64,000 bases of DNA, from assembly GCA_964016985.1 (NCBI GenBank), contig OZ024827.1, forward strand, positions 59,994,681-60,058,680, read 5' to 3'. This stretch comes from Anodontia alba. Taxonomy: Eukaryota > Mollusca > Bivalvia > Lucinida > Lucinidae. The position numbers were made by a program, and so were the translations under genes. Shown in pieces: positions 34,859-47,037 of the stretch; positions within the stretch are counted from its first letter, which is position 1, and the number at the start of each line of letters is the position of its first letter. The notes beneath the pieces were generated by a model. It was given only the letters and a program-made list of their open reading frames with translations, ran no database searches and was not told where the DNA came from.

Positions 34859-35106
34859 TAGGAAAATTAATGAATACCCCTGTAAAGCCCGGTTTAAAAG
34901 TGTATAAAAGTGGGGTTTAGGGGGCTCAAAATTATATAAGCGTGTTTTCGTGATGAGGTCCGATTAGTATTAGAAACCTTGTCAACCCTTGATGGGTTAT
35001 AAGACAATTCTTTACTGATGGGAGCCCCACCCCATATGGCTATACTGCCGGGGTAAGACCCATCAAGGTGGCATCTTTGGGTACTTAGTATCCTATAAAG
35101 TCTAAG

Positions 35107-35320
35107 TCCACCAGTCACCAGTCATCCAGTCACCAGTCACCAGTCAACCAGGCACCAGTCAATCAGCTTCACCAGTCATCAGTCAATCAGGTGCCAGTCA
35201 ACCAGGCACCAGTCACCAGTCATCCAGGTGCCAGTCAACCAGGCACCAGTCTCCAGTCACCCAGTCACCAGTCACCAGTCACCGATCAACCAGGCACCAG
35301 TCAACTAGTCTCCAGTCAAT
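35107..35320 (+). repeat. CAGTCACCAGTCA minisatellite
   Basis: Short units CACCAGTCA, CATCCAGTCA, AACCAGGCACCAGTCA and CAGGTGCCAGTCA alternate irregularly for about 210 bases. The array forms the left border of the AT-rich island. Confidence 0.9.
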
Positions 35321-38300
35321 AATTTAATTATTTTCTGGAAAGACTTAGTTTCTGACATATTTCACCGGACAAAATAGTCACGTATACTAACTTCCGGTCA
35401 TTATGTCTAATTATTAAAAAAAATTTTCACTGGGCAAAGTATCAGTAATATTTCTGATACTTATACCCGGTCATATTATTATATTATTTCTGATTTTTCA
35501 CCAGGCAAACTTTTACAGAAAGTGTCTGGTCAATTTTTGCCTAATTATTAATTATCTTCGGGAAAAAGTTTCGAATACTTGTGCCCGCTCAGTTTTCATA
35601 TATAATCTCCCTTTTTCATCGGACTAGAGTTACGAATACTACTATCCGATCAATTTGTCAAATTACTTGTAACTTTACCAGGCAACAGTTACGAATATTA
35701 GTGTCCGGTCATTGTGTCGGGTAACTAGTGTCAAAATAATGATTACTAATTCCCGAACAATCTATTATCGTTCATAGAGCTCCATTCACGTTTAAGTCAA
35801 TGGATATAGGTTATTAAGTGAAATACATAATAACTTTAAATACAAAAAATTCTGTACAGTCTTTCCCAAATCAGACTAGAATCTTTAATATTCCATTGAC
35901 TTATTATAGGTGTGTAATTCCATTAATATTTTAAATTAACTTATGTTTTATCTCTTTTATCTGCTAGAAAGAGTTAAACTTCCGACTATAACAAAATTCT
36001 TACCGGGCAGCAGTTCGTAGACTAGTGCCAGATCATTCAAATGATGTTTTATCTCTTTAATTCGCTAGAAAGCGGTTAAATTCCGGCTCTAACGAAAATT
36101 TCATCGGGAGGCACTTCGTAGAGTAGTGCCAGGTCATTCTAACGAAATTCCACCGGGCAGTAGTTTCGTAGACTTTGTGTCGGATTACTAGTGTGCGAGT
36201 AGTAGTCACTAGTACTCGCTCAACATATATTTATTTATAACCACTATAGACATGTATAGTCTTGGATTATAGGTTATTGAATGACAGCGATGGCTTCTAA
36301 TACCTAGTAGCCATTTATAGTGTTGAATTCTGTCCAGTCACTTTTGAACTTGACTTAAATTCTATATATATATTTATTATTGAAAATGAATTAAGAATTA
36401 TCGGTTACGATCAAATTCGCAATTCATTCACTAAGTGTAGAAGATACTTCCAGCTATAATTATATCTCTTTTATTCGCTGCAAAGAGATTAACTTCTTAC
36501 ATATTCACCTTATTCGGCTCTAGGGCAAAGGTGAACTATAAAACTATCGTTATTTATAAGAAGAAAAATATACACGAAATATAAAAAATTTTCTTCTTTC
36601 CTCCCCTGTTTTTCTTCTACATGCTCTGATATGTAATCAGCATGTAATCTAAGGAGTAAATTGACAAGAAAGTAGCAATCGATCTTTTCTACTTTCTATT
36701 AATTTTTCATTCTTAAGGTATCGGAAATTTACACCAACCAGATAAATAAATTAACAGTTTATTTATTTATTCGCTACCTCTCTAGATTACTACGATTTAA
36801 AATTCTAGTTGAGGTACATATTTTCCTTTTGCCTTTTCTACATGGAAAATAGTTGATCCGATAAGCTATTATTCTATTTTATACTATCTTTTGATTGATT
36901 ATATAAGAGTCTAGGTCAGTCGTGCTCTGTCTAAACTCTGCTATAAAATAATAAATAAGAAAAAAATCTTATATTTAGGCATAGATATAATTCGATACGT
37001 TCTTTACTTTGCCTGTTTTATTTTTTCTTCTGGATCATTTAAGACTACGATAGCAATATACCAGATATTTTTGCCTCAGTAAGAATCTATTACGCTGAAG
37101 ATTCTTCATATTGGAATAATAATTTTATTATGATTATAATTCTAGACCCAATTAATCCTCGTATATTATAGGTCTACTTTATCTTATTGAGGAATAGTTT
37201 TGCTTCGACTAGCTCTATACCTCTAATATTTTATTTATAACTAGAGTCCATGTCAATCAAAATTTTCTTGCACTTTGGTATTGACAATGGATACATATTT
37301 AGTAAAGGCATTAATTATTCAGTACGTGACAGATTATTATTGCCTAAATTAGATATAATATACAATACTTTCCTTTTGATATTTTGTTTTATTGACTTTG
37401 TAACTATTCAGAAACTGCCAAAGTCAATCATTTCCTTCCTCTAAACTTACCGAAGCTCTAGATTATGTTGATATATATTTTTGATATATGCTTAGAGGTT
37501 AATTAACGAGAGTTTACCTCATAATAGCAGATATTATTATAATTATATTAATCAATCAAAAGTCTAGGCTTAGACAAAAGGGAAAAAATCCTTAATTACG
37601 AGCCGGTAAAGAATTAAGACACTCTTAATTATCTCTTTACCCCTCCTTTATGTTTACATTCGTTAAAGGGATCATAGTAATTCTCGCTAAGAGTTCAAGT
37701 TCAGTTTGCGAATAATGCAAAGATTAATATCTTGATTTCCAGTCCGCATCAAAAATGGTCTATATATATAGATAAATATCTTTTCCGAAACTGGATATTT
37801 ATTTATTTTTCCACACAATAAGTCATTTCAAGATGTCGATGATTTTGAAATGCACTGCTTCAATTTATAATATAAAATATGTTTATTTTAACTTCACAAC
37901 TTAGTAAGTGCTGCACCTACGTTCCTGGTCAGATCTTACTTTTGTGATACGTTTTTGAACATACTGAAAGTTTTCTCCGATTATACATTCGGTAAATAAA
38001 CTTTCGAGTAGTATTTATGCTTTTAAACATTCAGATTATTTGATAATTGTTGGAGATAATATATTATTCCGATATTTATATATCTATCTTCATTATTTAT
38101 CTTTCTCATCTTACTTTTAAATTAGATTGACCTTCTCGCTACGTTCCAGGTTTAAATCTAGCTAACATTGTGGAACAGTCACTTTTTTATTTCCTAAACA
38201 ATATTTTAACATTTTTCTCAGTATTCAGAGCATAACGACTTCATGAATACTTGAAAATAATTCAATTCTACGCTTGTTAAACTAAGCCTAAAACAAGCCC

Positions 38301-40140
38301 TAGTTTTTTAGAATGGATATTATCCTTCGATTCAGTTCATGGAGATACATCCTTTTAGATCCCATTATCTCTATTTCAATCATTCAAAATTCTAATCACT
38401 AAGTACTCCTTTTCTACGTACGAATACAGAATATCGAGTCACTGTTGCTGCATATTGGTTAAAGATTAAACAAATTTTATCTTAAACCTATATGACGTTA
38501 AATTAATTATTATCTCTTTCATATACATGTTTTTACCCTTCCGTCAGGGATCGCGGTAATAATATTATTACTCTCTATGGTTTACACATAGATCTCGAGA
38601 GTATATATATGTATTTTCTTCCTGAACTCATTTGCGAGTACGTAATTTGATATTTCAGGAATTACCAATTATGCAGACATAGATTTTATTCTATTAATAT
38701 TCAATTCTAAAAATTTGATTGAATGTTTATCAATAAAATTTCCGGGCAGTAATTTTATAGAGAGTTATATGTTTAATAATTCCTAGCTTAAATAATAGTT
38801 ACGCTTAACCTATGATTTATAGCAGGAATTTTGTTCAGTAGTATAATTTTTATTTAGTATTAATATATTTCTTACTATTCTTAAATATGTGTATAGAATA
38901 GTAATACTATCTCTTAAATTTTAAATTAAGTGTTTTTTTGAGATTAATAATCAGTATTATTGTATAATCTTTCTTCAGAGATTATCACACTATTACTTTT
39001 TCTCTGAGTCCTTCTCTTTTTATGAACATTTTGATTCGTATCAAAGTGGATTTTTAACATTTCTTGATTTCCATGATTATTTACTCAGGAGTACTTTTCA
39101 TGGCAATCTTCTGGTATAGAAAGATTCTATCCAGCTTATTTATTATTGCTTAATCTTATCAATACGGTAAGATTTAGCCAAACTATGACCGTCATACAGT
39201 TTGCTGCGATCAACCTTATTCTTATCTCTCTTATTCTCTGTCAAACTCTTTAGTTATGATGTTGACAGTTTATTCTTTATTTTTTTGTCAGGACATCAAA
39301 CGCTTTTATATGTCTATGACAAAACTAAATATCAATGGTTTAGGTTGTTTTTTCTTCCCAGCAGTTATATGCAAACTCTGTATTATTTTATTGCTTGACT
39401 AAAAATTCGTTATACAATTAGTCTAGCAATAGTTTTAACCATTATGTTTGTCTATACCATTTTTCTTCTGATGGATAACTTAGTTATAGTTAAGTTAACT
39501 CCATCTACTTTTATTATCTCCCCTTCTTTAATTTGATCAAGGGAAATAATTACACATGATGGTTATTTTAAGTCTGTGTCTGTTCATCGGAAACTGTCCT
39601 GTCGCTCCAATTAACAGAATTTAATTAGTTTATAATTCTAATAGCTTAGACTATTACAATTACATAGCTTCACATATCTAGAATTTTATCCAAAATATCT
39701 ACATATGTCAGTTATCTATAGGAAACTCCACCGAGTAGATTTTTCCTTATTTATTCAAGATCCTACATAGACTACTTACAGTGTATGGTCTTGGCTTTTT
39801 GTTTTACAAATTTTGTTTTCAAAATATTTCTATATTCCTAGCTTACTTTGCGATGGAATATTTATGTTATGTCTCAATGACTCCCTTTTCTTTTTGAAGC
39901 CAATTGTTGTTTCCCAAAAAGAAAAAAAGAGGTGGGGGGGGGCCAATGCTAGGTCTCTGAGACTTAAGAACTGGCTTCCTCTAGAGTCTACTAATATATA
40001 TAAGGTTGTTAGATCATAACACCTTAAAGATATGCTATTTTGTGAATCTAGATCATTCTTTCTATTAAATATAGAATTAGAATGTATCTGATTCCTTTGA
40101 GTTTCCTGAGTCTTAACCAGAAGTGGTGAGATATTATTGG
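35320..40140. other. AT-rich island with degenerate CCGG-containing repeats, no gene
   Basis: About 4.8 kb is visibly AT-richer than its surroundings and free of the satellite and hairpin families that fill the rest of the window. From 35330 to 35720 and again 36000-36180 it carries irregular units of the form CACCGGGCA..AGTT.CG.A, then .ACTAGTG.CCGGTCATT. Later fragments are at about 38738. Beyond that I see no repeat I can name. The longest reading frames are about 60-68 codons and look random. It could be a distinct mobile element or a decayed insertion. Confidence 0.55.
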
Positions 40141-40219
40141 TGTTAGAATTAGGAGAGCACCTCCCTCCTATTCTGCAAATTCTAGCACATTATCTATAGG
40201 TTAATGTATTATGAAGTTA

Positions 40220-40546
40220 AAATGAAGTTTTTTAAAAGTAAAACATATTTTAACGAGTAATACTTAACCTATAGATAATCAATTATCTCCCTCCGCCCAC
40301 CCTCGCTTATCTCTCCTAATTGTGTCTATTGTTTTACACATAAAAGAAACTGACACGTGGTCAATTGAGCGGGAAGAGTTACGTCACACAGGTAACTGCC
40401 TAAGGGACCTTCTGGTTTAAGACTTTAATTAACGACTGAAAGGTCGTTTTTTCTGTGGAAGGTGTGAAAACAGAATAGAATAGCACATTATCTATAGGTT
40501 AAGTATTACTCGTTAAAATATGTTTTACTTTTAAAAAACTTCATTT
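40220..40546. repeat. 60-bp inverted repeat with spacer of about 205 bp
   Basis: TGAAGTTTTTTAAAAGTAAA ... TACTTAACCTATAGATAAT at about 40221-40280 is inverted at about 40487-40545 almost without mismatch. The inner spacer contains GTCAATTGAGCGGGAAGAG and GACTGAAAGGTCG. A further partial arm, CACATTATCTATAGGTTAAT, lies at 40188. It may be the ends of a small foldback transposon. Confidence 0.85.
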
Positions 40547-40990
40547 TTTTGAAAACCTGCCCCCAAGTTACCTACCCTAACAATTTCTGCATAATTTGCA
40601 GCCATTTTTACTATGGGAGAAAATGAAAATATTATATTTCTTTTTAAAACCAATGACTAGCATAAAACTTATTGTGCATAGGCAGTTACAACAAAAGGTT
40701 TTGCAATTAATCATGACAAAATTTTGCAAATTAACCCTTGTCATGCTGAATAAATTAAGATGCCAATCACACTTCTAATTTTCAGCCAATCAGATTACTT
40801 GATCCAGATTGTTGATATAAATTCACATACTAAATGGCAAACACTGCAGCTCTAGATCAGATGGCTTCTTCAGAAGCCATCTGATCTGGATCTACACTGT
40901 TTGCAAAGCAGGGTATATCCGGGTTCAGCAGGACTAGGGTTAACTTCCTCTGTGTAAAGCGCCAAGCAAAAATGACTTCCTAAAAGATGT
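40547..40990 (+). repeat. Repeat H, copy 3, carrying a MITE
   Basis: It contains CCTACCCTAACAATTTCTGC, ATAATTTGCAGCCATTTTTA, AAAACCAATGACTAGCATAA, and GCCAAGCAAAAATGACTTCC, then AAAAGATGTCG. The piggyBac-like MITE at 40735-40939 sits inside it. Its left third is missing. Confidence 0.72.
40735..40939. mobile_element. piggyBac-like MITE, copy 2
   Basis: This 205-bp element lies between TTAA (40731-40734) and TTAA (40940-40943). It has the same ends as copy 1 (CCCTTGTCATGCTGAA ... TTCAGCAGGACTAGGG) and the central palindrome AGATGGCTTC/GAAGCCATCT. It is inserted in a copy of repeat H; a paralogous copy without the insertion is at 60743-60760. Confidence 0.9.
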
Positions 40991-41329
40991 CGAAAGCATA
41001 GTACCTGCCACTCCTGTATTAATACCCCCTTAAATCTGGAGTTGTGATAAAGTGACAGAGTGGCTTTAACATTTACCACTCTCGGGGTAAAATTTTCAGC
41101 AGATGGCATTTTGAAATATTTTTCTTGTATTTTCCAGAAAACAGTAGTTGACATTTTATGCAAATTGTCTGAGTGGTAAGGGTTAAAGCTACTCTGTCAC
41201 TTTATCATAACTCCAAATAAAAGGGGTTGTCTGCATAATATTTGTCTTATGAATCCATGAAAATACATGCTGTGGGTATTCATTAGAAATGCCTTTCTAA
41301 GTACCACAACATACATTTCAGCATCTGGG

Positions 41330-42370
41330 TCACATGGTGGAGACCACCACCATGCCCATATATGCTAAACCTTAAAAAAATTTCCAGAACCAAAGAAGCC
41401 AATGGCTGGTGGCATCATTGAGGACATGAGCCCAGTAAAGTTTGAAAAAATTATAACCTTGGGTTGATTTTGACCTTTTTTATGGAAAGGTCAACTTTTT
41501 TTTACATAGACTCCTATAGGCAAAACTTTAAAAAACTAGAAGGCCCAGGCCTTTGATATTTGGTATGTAAGTACAACTAATGGGCCTCTACCAAGATTGT
41601 TTAAATTATAGCTGTGGGGTAAAAAATATACTGCCCTGGGGTTCACTTGTTTTACTTTATCTTGTATTGGGAAAAACTTTAAAAATCTACTGGTCTGAAA
41701 CTAGAAGGGCCAGATCTTTGATAATTGGTATATAGCTTTATCTAGTGGACGTCTACCAAGAGTGTTCAAATTAAAGCCTCGGGGTCTAAAATGGCACCGC
41801 CCAGGGGTCACTTTGTTTTCATAGAAAAACTTTAAAAAATCTTCTTGTGTCAAACTAGAAGGCCCAGTTGACTGAACTTTTTTATGGAAAGGTCAATTTT
41901 TTAACATAGAATCCTATAGGCCAAACTTTAAAAATCATCCTGTCTGAAACTAGAAGGCCCAGGCCTTTGATATTTGGTATGTAAACTACATCTAATGGGC
42001 CTCAACCAAGTGTGTTTAAATTATAGCTGAGGGGTCAAAAATGGTCCTGCTCAGGGGCTCACTTGTTTTACACAGACTTGTACAGGGAAAAACTTTAAAA
42101 ATCCCATATCCATATTTTTCCTTCTTTATAGTGTATGACGTTAAAACAGTGATTCACCTACAAAAAAGATTTCTCTCCCTTTCTCAGTTTCTGAGCTTCT
42201 TCCCTTTGACTAATTCTATCTTTCTTCAGGTCATAACTAGGTAACCATATGGTAACATAACGAGCATACATTTGTAAAAATCCACATATTTTATGCCTTT
42301 GTCTAGCTATATTGATGGGGTACCCATGTAAAATGGTAAACGGGCATACATTGCCCTGCTTGGCAGTGCT
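41330..42370 (+). repeat. Family B-like remnant
   Basis: Units with AAAAACTTTAAAAATCTTCT, TGAAACTAGAAGGCCCAGGC, CTTTGATATTTGGTATGTAA and GGGCCTCTACCAAG repeat at about 41520, 41690, 41830 and 41950. A terminus GGGCATACATTGCCCTGCTT, then GGCAGTGCTCTTGTTTCC, at about 42345-42378 resembles other 3' ends in this window. The 5' hairpin is missing. Confidence 0.65.
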
Positions 42371-42714
42371 CTTGTTTCCTTATTGACTATTCTCATCATT
42401 AACATGGTACATTTGTTACTTTATGTAGCTGTTCCTCTGACTTGATCTCTTGATACTTTTATGAGCTGAAGTTTATTTTGCTGTTTCTCCTTTGCTCCAA
42501 AAATTGTGGATATCTATACTTTTTGATTCTCATACACATAAAAGAAACTTATACCATAACTCCAGATAAGAGGGCATGGTCTGGCAAATCAAATTTTAAT
42601 CTTCTTGCCCAGTGAAATTTTTCAACAGGAAAATGCTGAAATTTATCACTTTCCCCTAAATAATTTATACATTTTTCTAGACAAGCTAGAAAACATTTTA
42701 ACTTGCTGCTGACT

Positions 42715-42895
42715 ACGGTCATTCTCTCCCTTCCGCTGATTCAAGAAGGGCAGTTGTCCGTTTCTGGCGAAAGAATGTGCACAATACTGGTTAACCGCTT
42801 GGAGGACTAAGCCTGCCCAGTAAACGTGTGGTTAGGTAAACTGACCGCGCTCGACATGACCCCATTGGGTAAAACCTCAACACAACAACAACTTG
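42715..42895 (+). repeat. SINE-like tail, copy 1
   Basis: GAATGTGCACAATACTGGTT, then GAGGACTAAGCCTGCCC, then GACCCCATTGGGTAAAACCT ends in CAACACAACAACAACTTG, an AC-rich tail typical of SINE or short LINE 3' ends. A second copy is at 62025-62165. No pol III boxes were found in this fragment. Confidence 0.6.
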
Positions 42896-44749
42896 CTGCT
42901 GAACAATGGATATATTAGACCATGAAAGGGAATATCCAGTTTATGTTTTTAGCTCACCTAAGTCGAAGGCTCAGTATGAGCTATTGTGATCACTTGCGGT
43001 TCGTTGTCTTCTTCTATCCGTCCATCCATCCACACCTTTAAATGACTTCTCCTCTGAAACCCTTAAGCAAATTTTCATCAAACTTCATAAGGAGCATTCT
43101 GCCAAAGGGAGATTGAAAATTTGTACAAATGGTTACAGATAATTAAGATGGCCGCCGTGCCCGTATGGCGTAAAAAGTTTTAAAAATCTTCTCCAGAACC
43201 AAGAAAGCTTCAAGGCTGAATCTTGATATATAGCATCATGGACTCAAGGTCTGCCAAGTTTGTTCAAATGATGACCCTAGGTTGACCTTTGACCTTTTTA
43301 CGGCAAGGTCAAATTTGCGTCCCCATGCATTTGTACGGGGAAAATGTTGAAAAGTCATTTTCTCAAAATCTGTTAAAGACTAATGGCTGAAACTTACAAT
43401 GAGTGATTAAAGTAGTAAAGCGTTTTAGTTATAATCAAAATTTTGTCCCCAGGGGGTTATCTGCCCTTGCCCCTGGGCAATATACATGTATAAAATTGTG
43501 TAATTTTTAAATGTCTTCTTCTTTTAAAGCGCTTGAGCAATTTTCACCAGATTTCACATGGAACCTTCTGTCAAAAGGGTATTGCCAATTTGTTCAAATG
43601 GTGCCACACCATCAAACAAGATGGCCAAAGATGTTTGTTCGAATTTTGACCGTAGGTTGATCTTTGACCTTTTTACAGCAAGGTCAAATTTGCGTCCCTA
43701 TACATTTATATAGGGAAAATGTTGAAAAGTCATTTCTCAAAATCTATTAAAGACTAATGGCTGAAACATACAATGGGTGATTAAAGTAGTAAAACATTTA
43801 AGTTATAATCAAAATTTTGTCCCCAGGGGGTTATCTGCCCTTGCCCCTGTACTATATACATGTATAAAATTGTGTAATTTTTAAATGTCTTCTTCTCTGA
43901 AACAGTTTGAGCAATTTTTATCAGATTTCCCATGGGACATTCTGTCAAAAGGGTATTGCCAATTTGTTCAAATGGTTCAGCTCAATTGAACAAGATGGCC
44001 GCCATGCCCATATTCGGTAGAAACACTTAAAAAGTCTTCTTCTCCAGAACCAAGAAAGCTTTGGGGCTGAATCTTGGTATTTAGCATTGAGGACTCAACG
44101 TCTACCAAGTTTATTCAAATGATGACTGTAAGTGAACCTTTGACCTTTTTACAAGAAGGTCAAATTTGTATCCGCATGCATTTGTATGGGGAAAGTGTTT
44201 AAGTCATTTTCTCAGAATGTGTGAAAGACTAATGGCTGAAACTTACAATGTGTGATTAAAGTAGTAAAACATTTTAGTTATTATCAAAATTTCATCCCTT
44301 GTAGGTTATCTGCCTTGCCACTGGGCTGTATACATATATAACATTGTGTAATTTTTAAATGTCTTCTTCTCTAAAACCACTTGACCAATTTTCACTAGAT
44401 TTCACATGGGGCCTTCTGTGGAAGGGTCTTGCCAAATGGTTCAAATGGTTCTGCACCATCAAACAAGACGGCCGCCATGCCCATATATGGTAAAAACTCT
44501 TGAAAATCTTCTTCTCCAGAACCAAGAAAGGTTTGGGGCTGAATCTTGGTATATAGCATCGAGGAATAAAGCTTTACCAAGTTTGTTCAGATGATGAACA
44601 TAGGTTGACCTTTGACTTTTTTAAGACAAGGTCAGATTTGTGTCTCTATAGATTTGTATGGAGAAAAAGTTGAAAAATCATTTTTCAGCTTGCCTGTACG
44701 AAAGTACAGGAAGAGATATTGCACTACCCCCGGCGTTGGCGTCGGCATC

Positions 44750-45490
44750 AACAAAAATGTTAAAGTTTTACATCAAAGTTTTTAAGACCTTATATTTTCT
44801 AAATTCTCAGATGGATTTAGTTTATATTTAGTATAATTATAGATGTTGGTCCAAAATTTAATTGAGCCCTATCCACACTCCTGCTCATGCCTTATAGGTC
44901 AAGGTCACGGACTTAGAAATTTTATGTTAAAGTTTTGCATCCAAGTTTTTAAGATCTCTTAATTTCTAAATCCTTGCATGGATTTGCTTTATATTTGGCA
45001 TGATAATAGATATTGGTCCAAAATTTTATTCCGCACTATCCCCGGCCCTGCTTACCACATATCGGTCAAGGACACGGACTTAGAAATTTTATGTTAAAGT
45101 TTTGCGTCATAGTTTTTAAGATCTCTTAATTTCTAAATCCTTGCATGGATTTGCTTTATATTTGGCATGATTATAGATATTGATCCAAAATTTTATTTTG
45201 CACTACCCCGACCCCTGCTTATGACCTAGAGGTCAAGGTCACAGACTTAAAAATTTATGTTAAAGTTTTGTGTCGAAGTTTGTAAGACCTGTTAATTTCT
45301 AAATCCTTACATGGATTTACTTTATATTTGGCATGATTATAGATATTGGTCCAAAATTTTATTCAGCACTATACCCGCCCTTTGAAATAGGTGTCTAGGT
45401 CATGGACATTGAAATTTTATGTAAAAGTTTTACCTCAAAGTTCTGAAGATCTTGTAGTCATTCAGCTACTTTTCAATCATACTATTTATA
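44750..45490 (+). repeat. Tandem units of family E
   Basis: Four units near 44757, 44929, 45091 and 45258 share GTTAAAGTTTTGCATC and CTTTATATTTGGCATGATTA. They account for all of the sequence between the family E 5' hairpin and the Tc1 insertion. Confidence 0.8.
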
Positions 45491-45494
45491 CATA

Positions 45495-47037
45495 CTCAAG
45501 CAAAAAAGAAACTGTGCACTTTTATTTTCCCTGTAATTTTTAAACTACTGTGACTACATGAACAGATTTTTCAAGGATAAGTACACATATACCCATGTAC
45601 CTTCTGCACTCATTTGCCTTACATTTTATTGCATACATGTCCTCCAAAGCGACCAAGTGCAGTTATGTAACTTGCACGTGCAAGTCATGCTCCTCAACTA
45701 CCAAAGTGTTATTTGTCAGTGACTGATTTACGTGACCTCTATACAATTGAAAAATCACACACCACTTTGAATTCGTTTCAATTCAAAGATGCCATGGCTT
45801 TCTCAAAATGATAGAGTTCAGGCTGTTGTACTCCTTGCTTCTGGCGTTAGTGTTTCTGACATCGCAAGACAATTTCACTGCCATCAGAACACCATAAATA
45901 ATCTTCAACAACGTTTTCAGCAAACTGGATGTGTCAAGGATGCAGTTCTTTCAGGTAGGCCAAAGGTAACAACCACATGTTAAGATCATTACATTACGTT
46001 AATGCATCTACGTAACTGGTTTAAAACGGCTAAAAGCACTGGTATTCAGTTTGGCATTTCAAGACAAACTGTTCTGAATCACCTTCGCAAAAACGCATAT
46101 CCAATAAGAGCCAGGCGGCCATATGTAGGACATATCATTAGACTCCACAATCGTAATCTTCGGTTGCTTTGGACTCGACGTCATTTATGTTGGACTAGAG
46201 CCCATTGGGCAAAGGTCTTGTTTACAGATGAGTCCCTTTTCAATTTGAGCTTTGCTGATGGCAGAATACGCGTTTTTTTGCCACCGAGGTGAACATTTCC
46301 CCGATAATTGCTTGCTAGAGAGGGACAGATTTGTTGGAGGTAGTGTAATGATTTGGAGAGGGATAATGGGTGGTAGGAAAACAGACTTGATCATAATTCC
46401 TGGTATTCTTAACGCCCAACGTTACATCACCGAGGTTCTCGGTCCTGTTATTATCACGTTTCTGAACCAGGATCCTGGTACCCTGATGCATGATAATGCA
46501 AGGCCACACAATGCTAGATTGACACAGAATTACCTAGCCAGACATAACGTTAACGTGCTTCAATGGCCGACTTGCTCTCCAGACATGAACCCCATTGAAC
46601 ACATTTGGGACGTTCTTGGACGCAGGGCTAGGGATAACCATGTCATCAACAACATTAATGACCTTAGGGCTGCACTAATCCAAGAATGGAATGCTGTTCC
46701 AAATGACGTTGTTAGATGTTACGTCCGGTCAATGCTCTCAAGAATGATTGCTGTAATTCGGAGGAGAGGTGGACACACTCGGTATTGAACGAGATGCATA
46801 TTTATTGAAAAATCCGAAAGAACAAAAACACTGTCAAGTTAACATCAGTAGTTGCGAATATGACTTTTGACCCCTTCGACATTTAACGTCGAAAACACGT
46901 TTTTGTACCGATAATTTTAACAAAAGAAAAAGTGTCAGATCGGCCTTTGAATGACCTCATTTTGGTACCAAACTTGTATATGTAAATTTAAAAAATATGT
47001 GAAAAATATCGGTAAATCAGTTTCTTTTTTGCTTGAG
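45495..47037 (+). mobile_element. Tc1-like DNA transposon, full length but coding-defective
   Basis: The element is 1,543 bp. Its ends are perfect 20-bp terminal inverted repeats: CTCAAGCAAAAAAGAAACTG at 45495-45514 and the reverse complement at 47018-47037. Each end is flanked by TA (45493-45494 and 47038-47039), the target site expected for Tc1/mariner elements. The transposase reading frame lies between them on the + strand. The element sits inside a family E repeat, which itself sits inside a family B repeat. Intact inverted repeats and only two coding lesions suggest a recent insertion. Confidence 0.93.
45789..46788 (+). pseudogene. Tc1-family transposase, one stop and one frameshift
   Basis: The first part (45789-45981) encodes a helix-turn-helix with NTINNLQQRF, followed by GRPKVTT. 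The family joins its two DNA-binding helices with this kind of GRPR/K motif. An in-frame TAA follows at once, and the same frame resumes with DHYITLMHLRNWF. The catalytic triad is visible: TDES, HDNARPH, and NPIEHIWD. There are 34 residues between the second Asp and the Glu, i.e. a DD34E enzyme. A +1 frame change falls near the T-run at 46270-46277, after SFADGRIRVF, and the C-terminal part (46252-46785) is open through GGGSVMIW-type and WP..SPDMNPIE motifs to the stop. The enzyme would cut and paste the element at TA sites; in this state it cannot be translated in one piece. Confidence 0.93.

Noticed and set aside
35320..40140. Nuclear copy of mitochondrial DNA
   Set aside because: Composition would allow it, but I recognise no rRNA, tRNA or respiratory-chain coding sequence in any frame.
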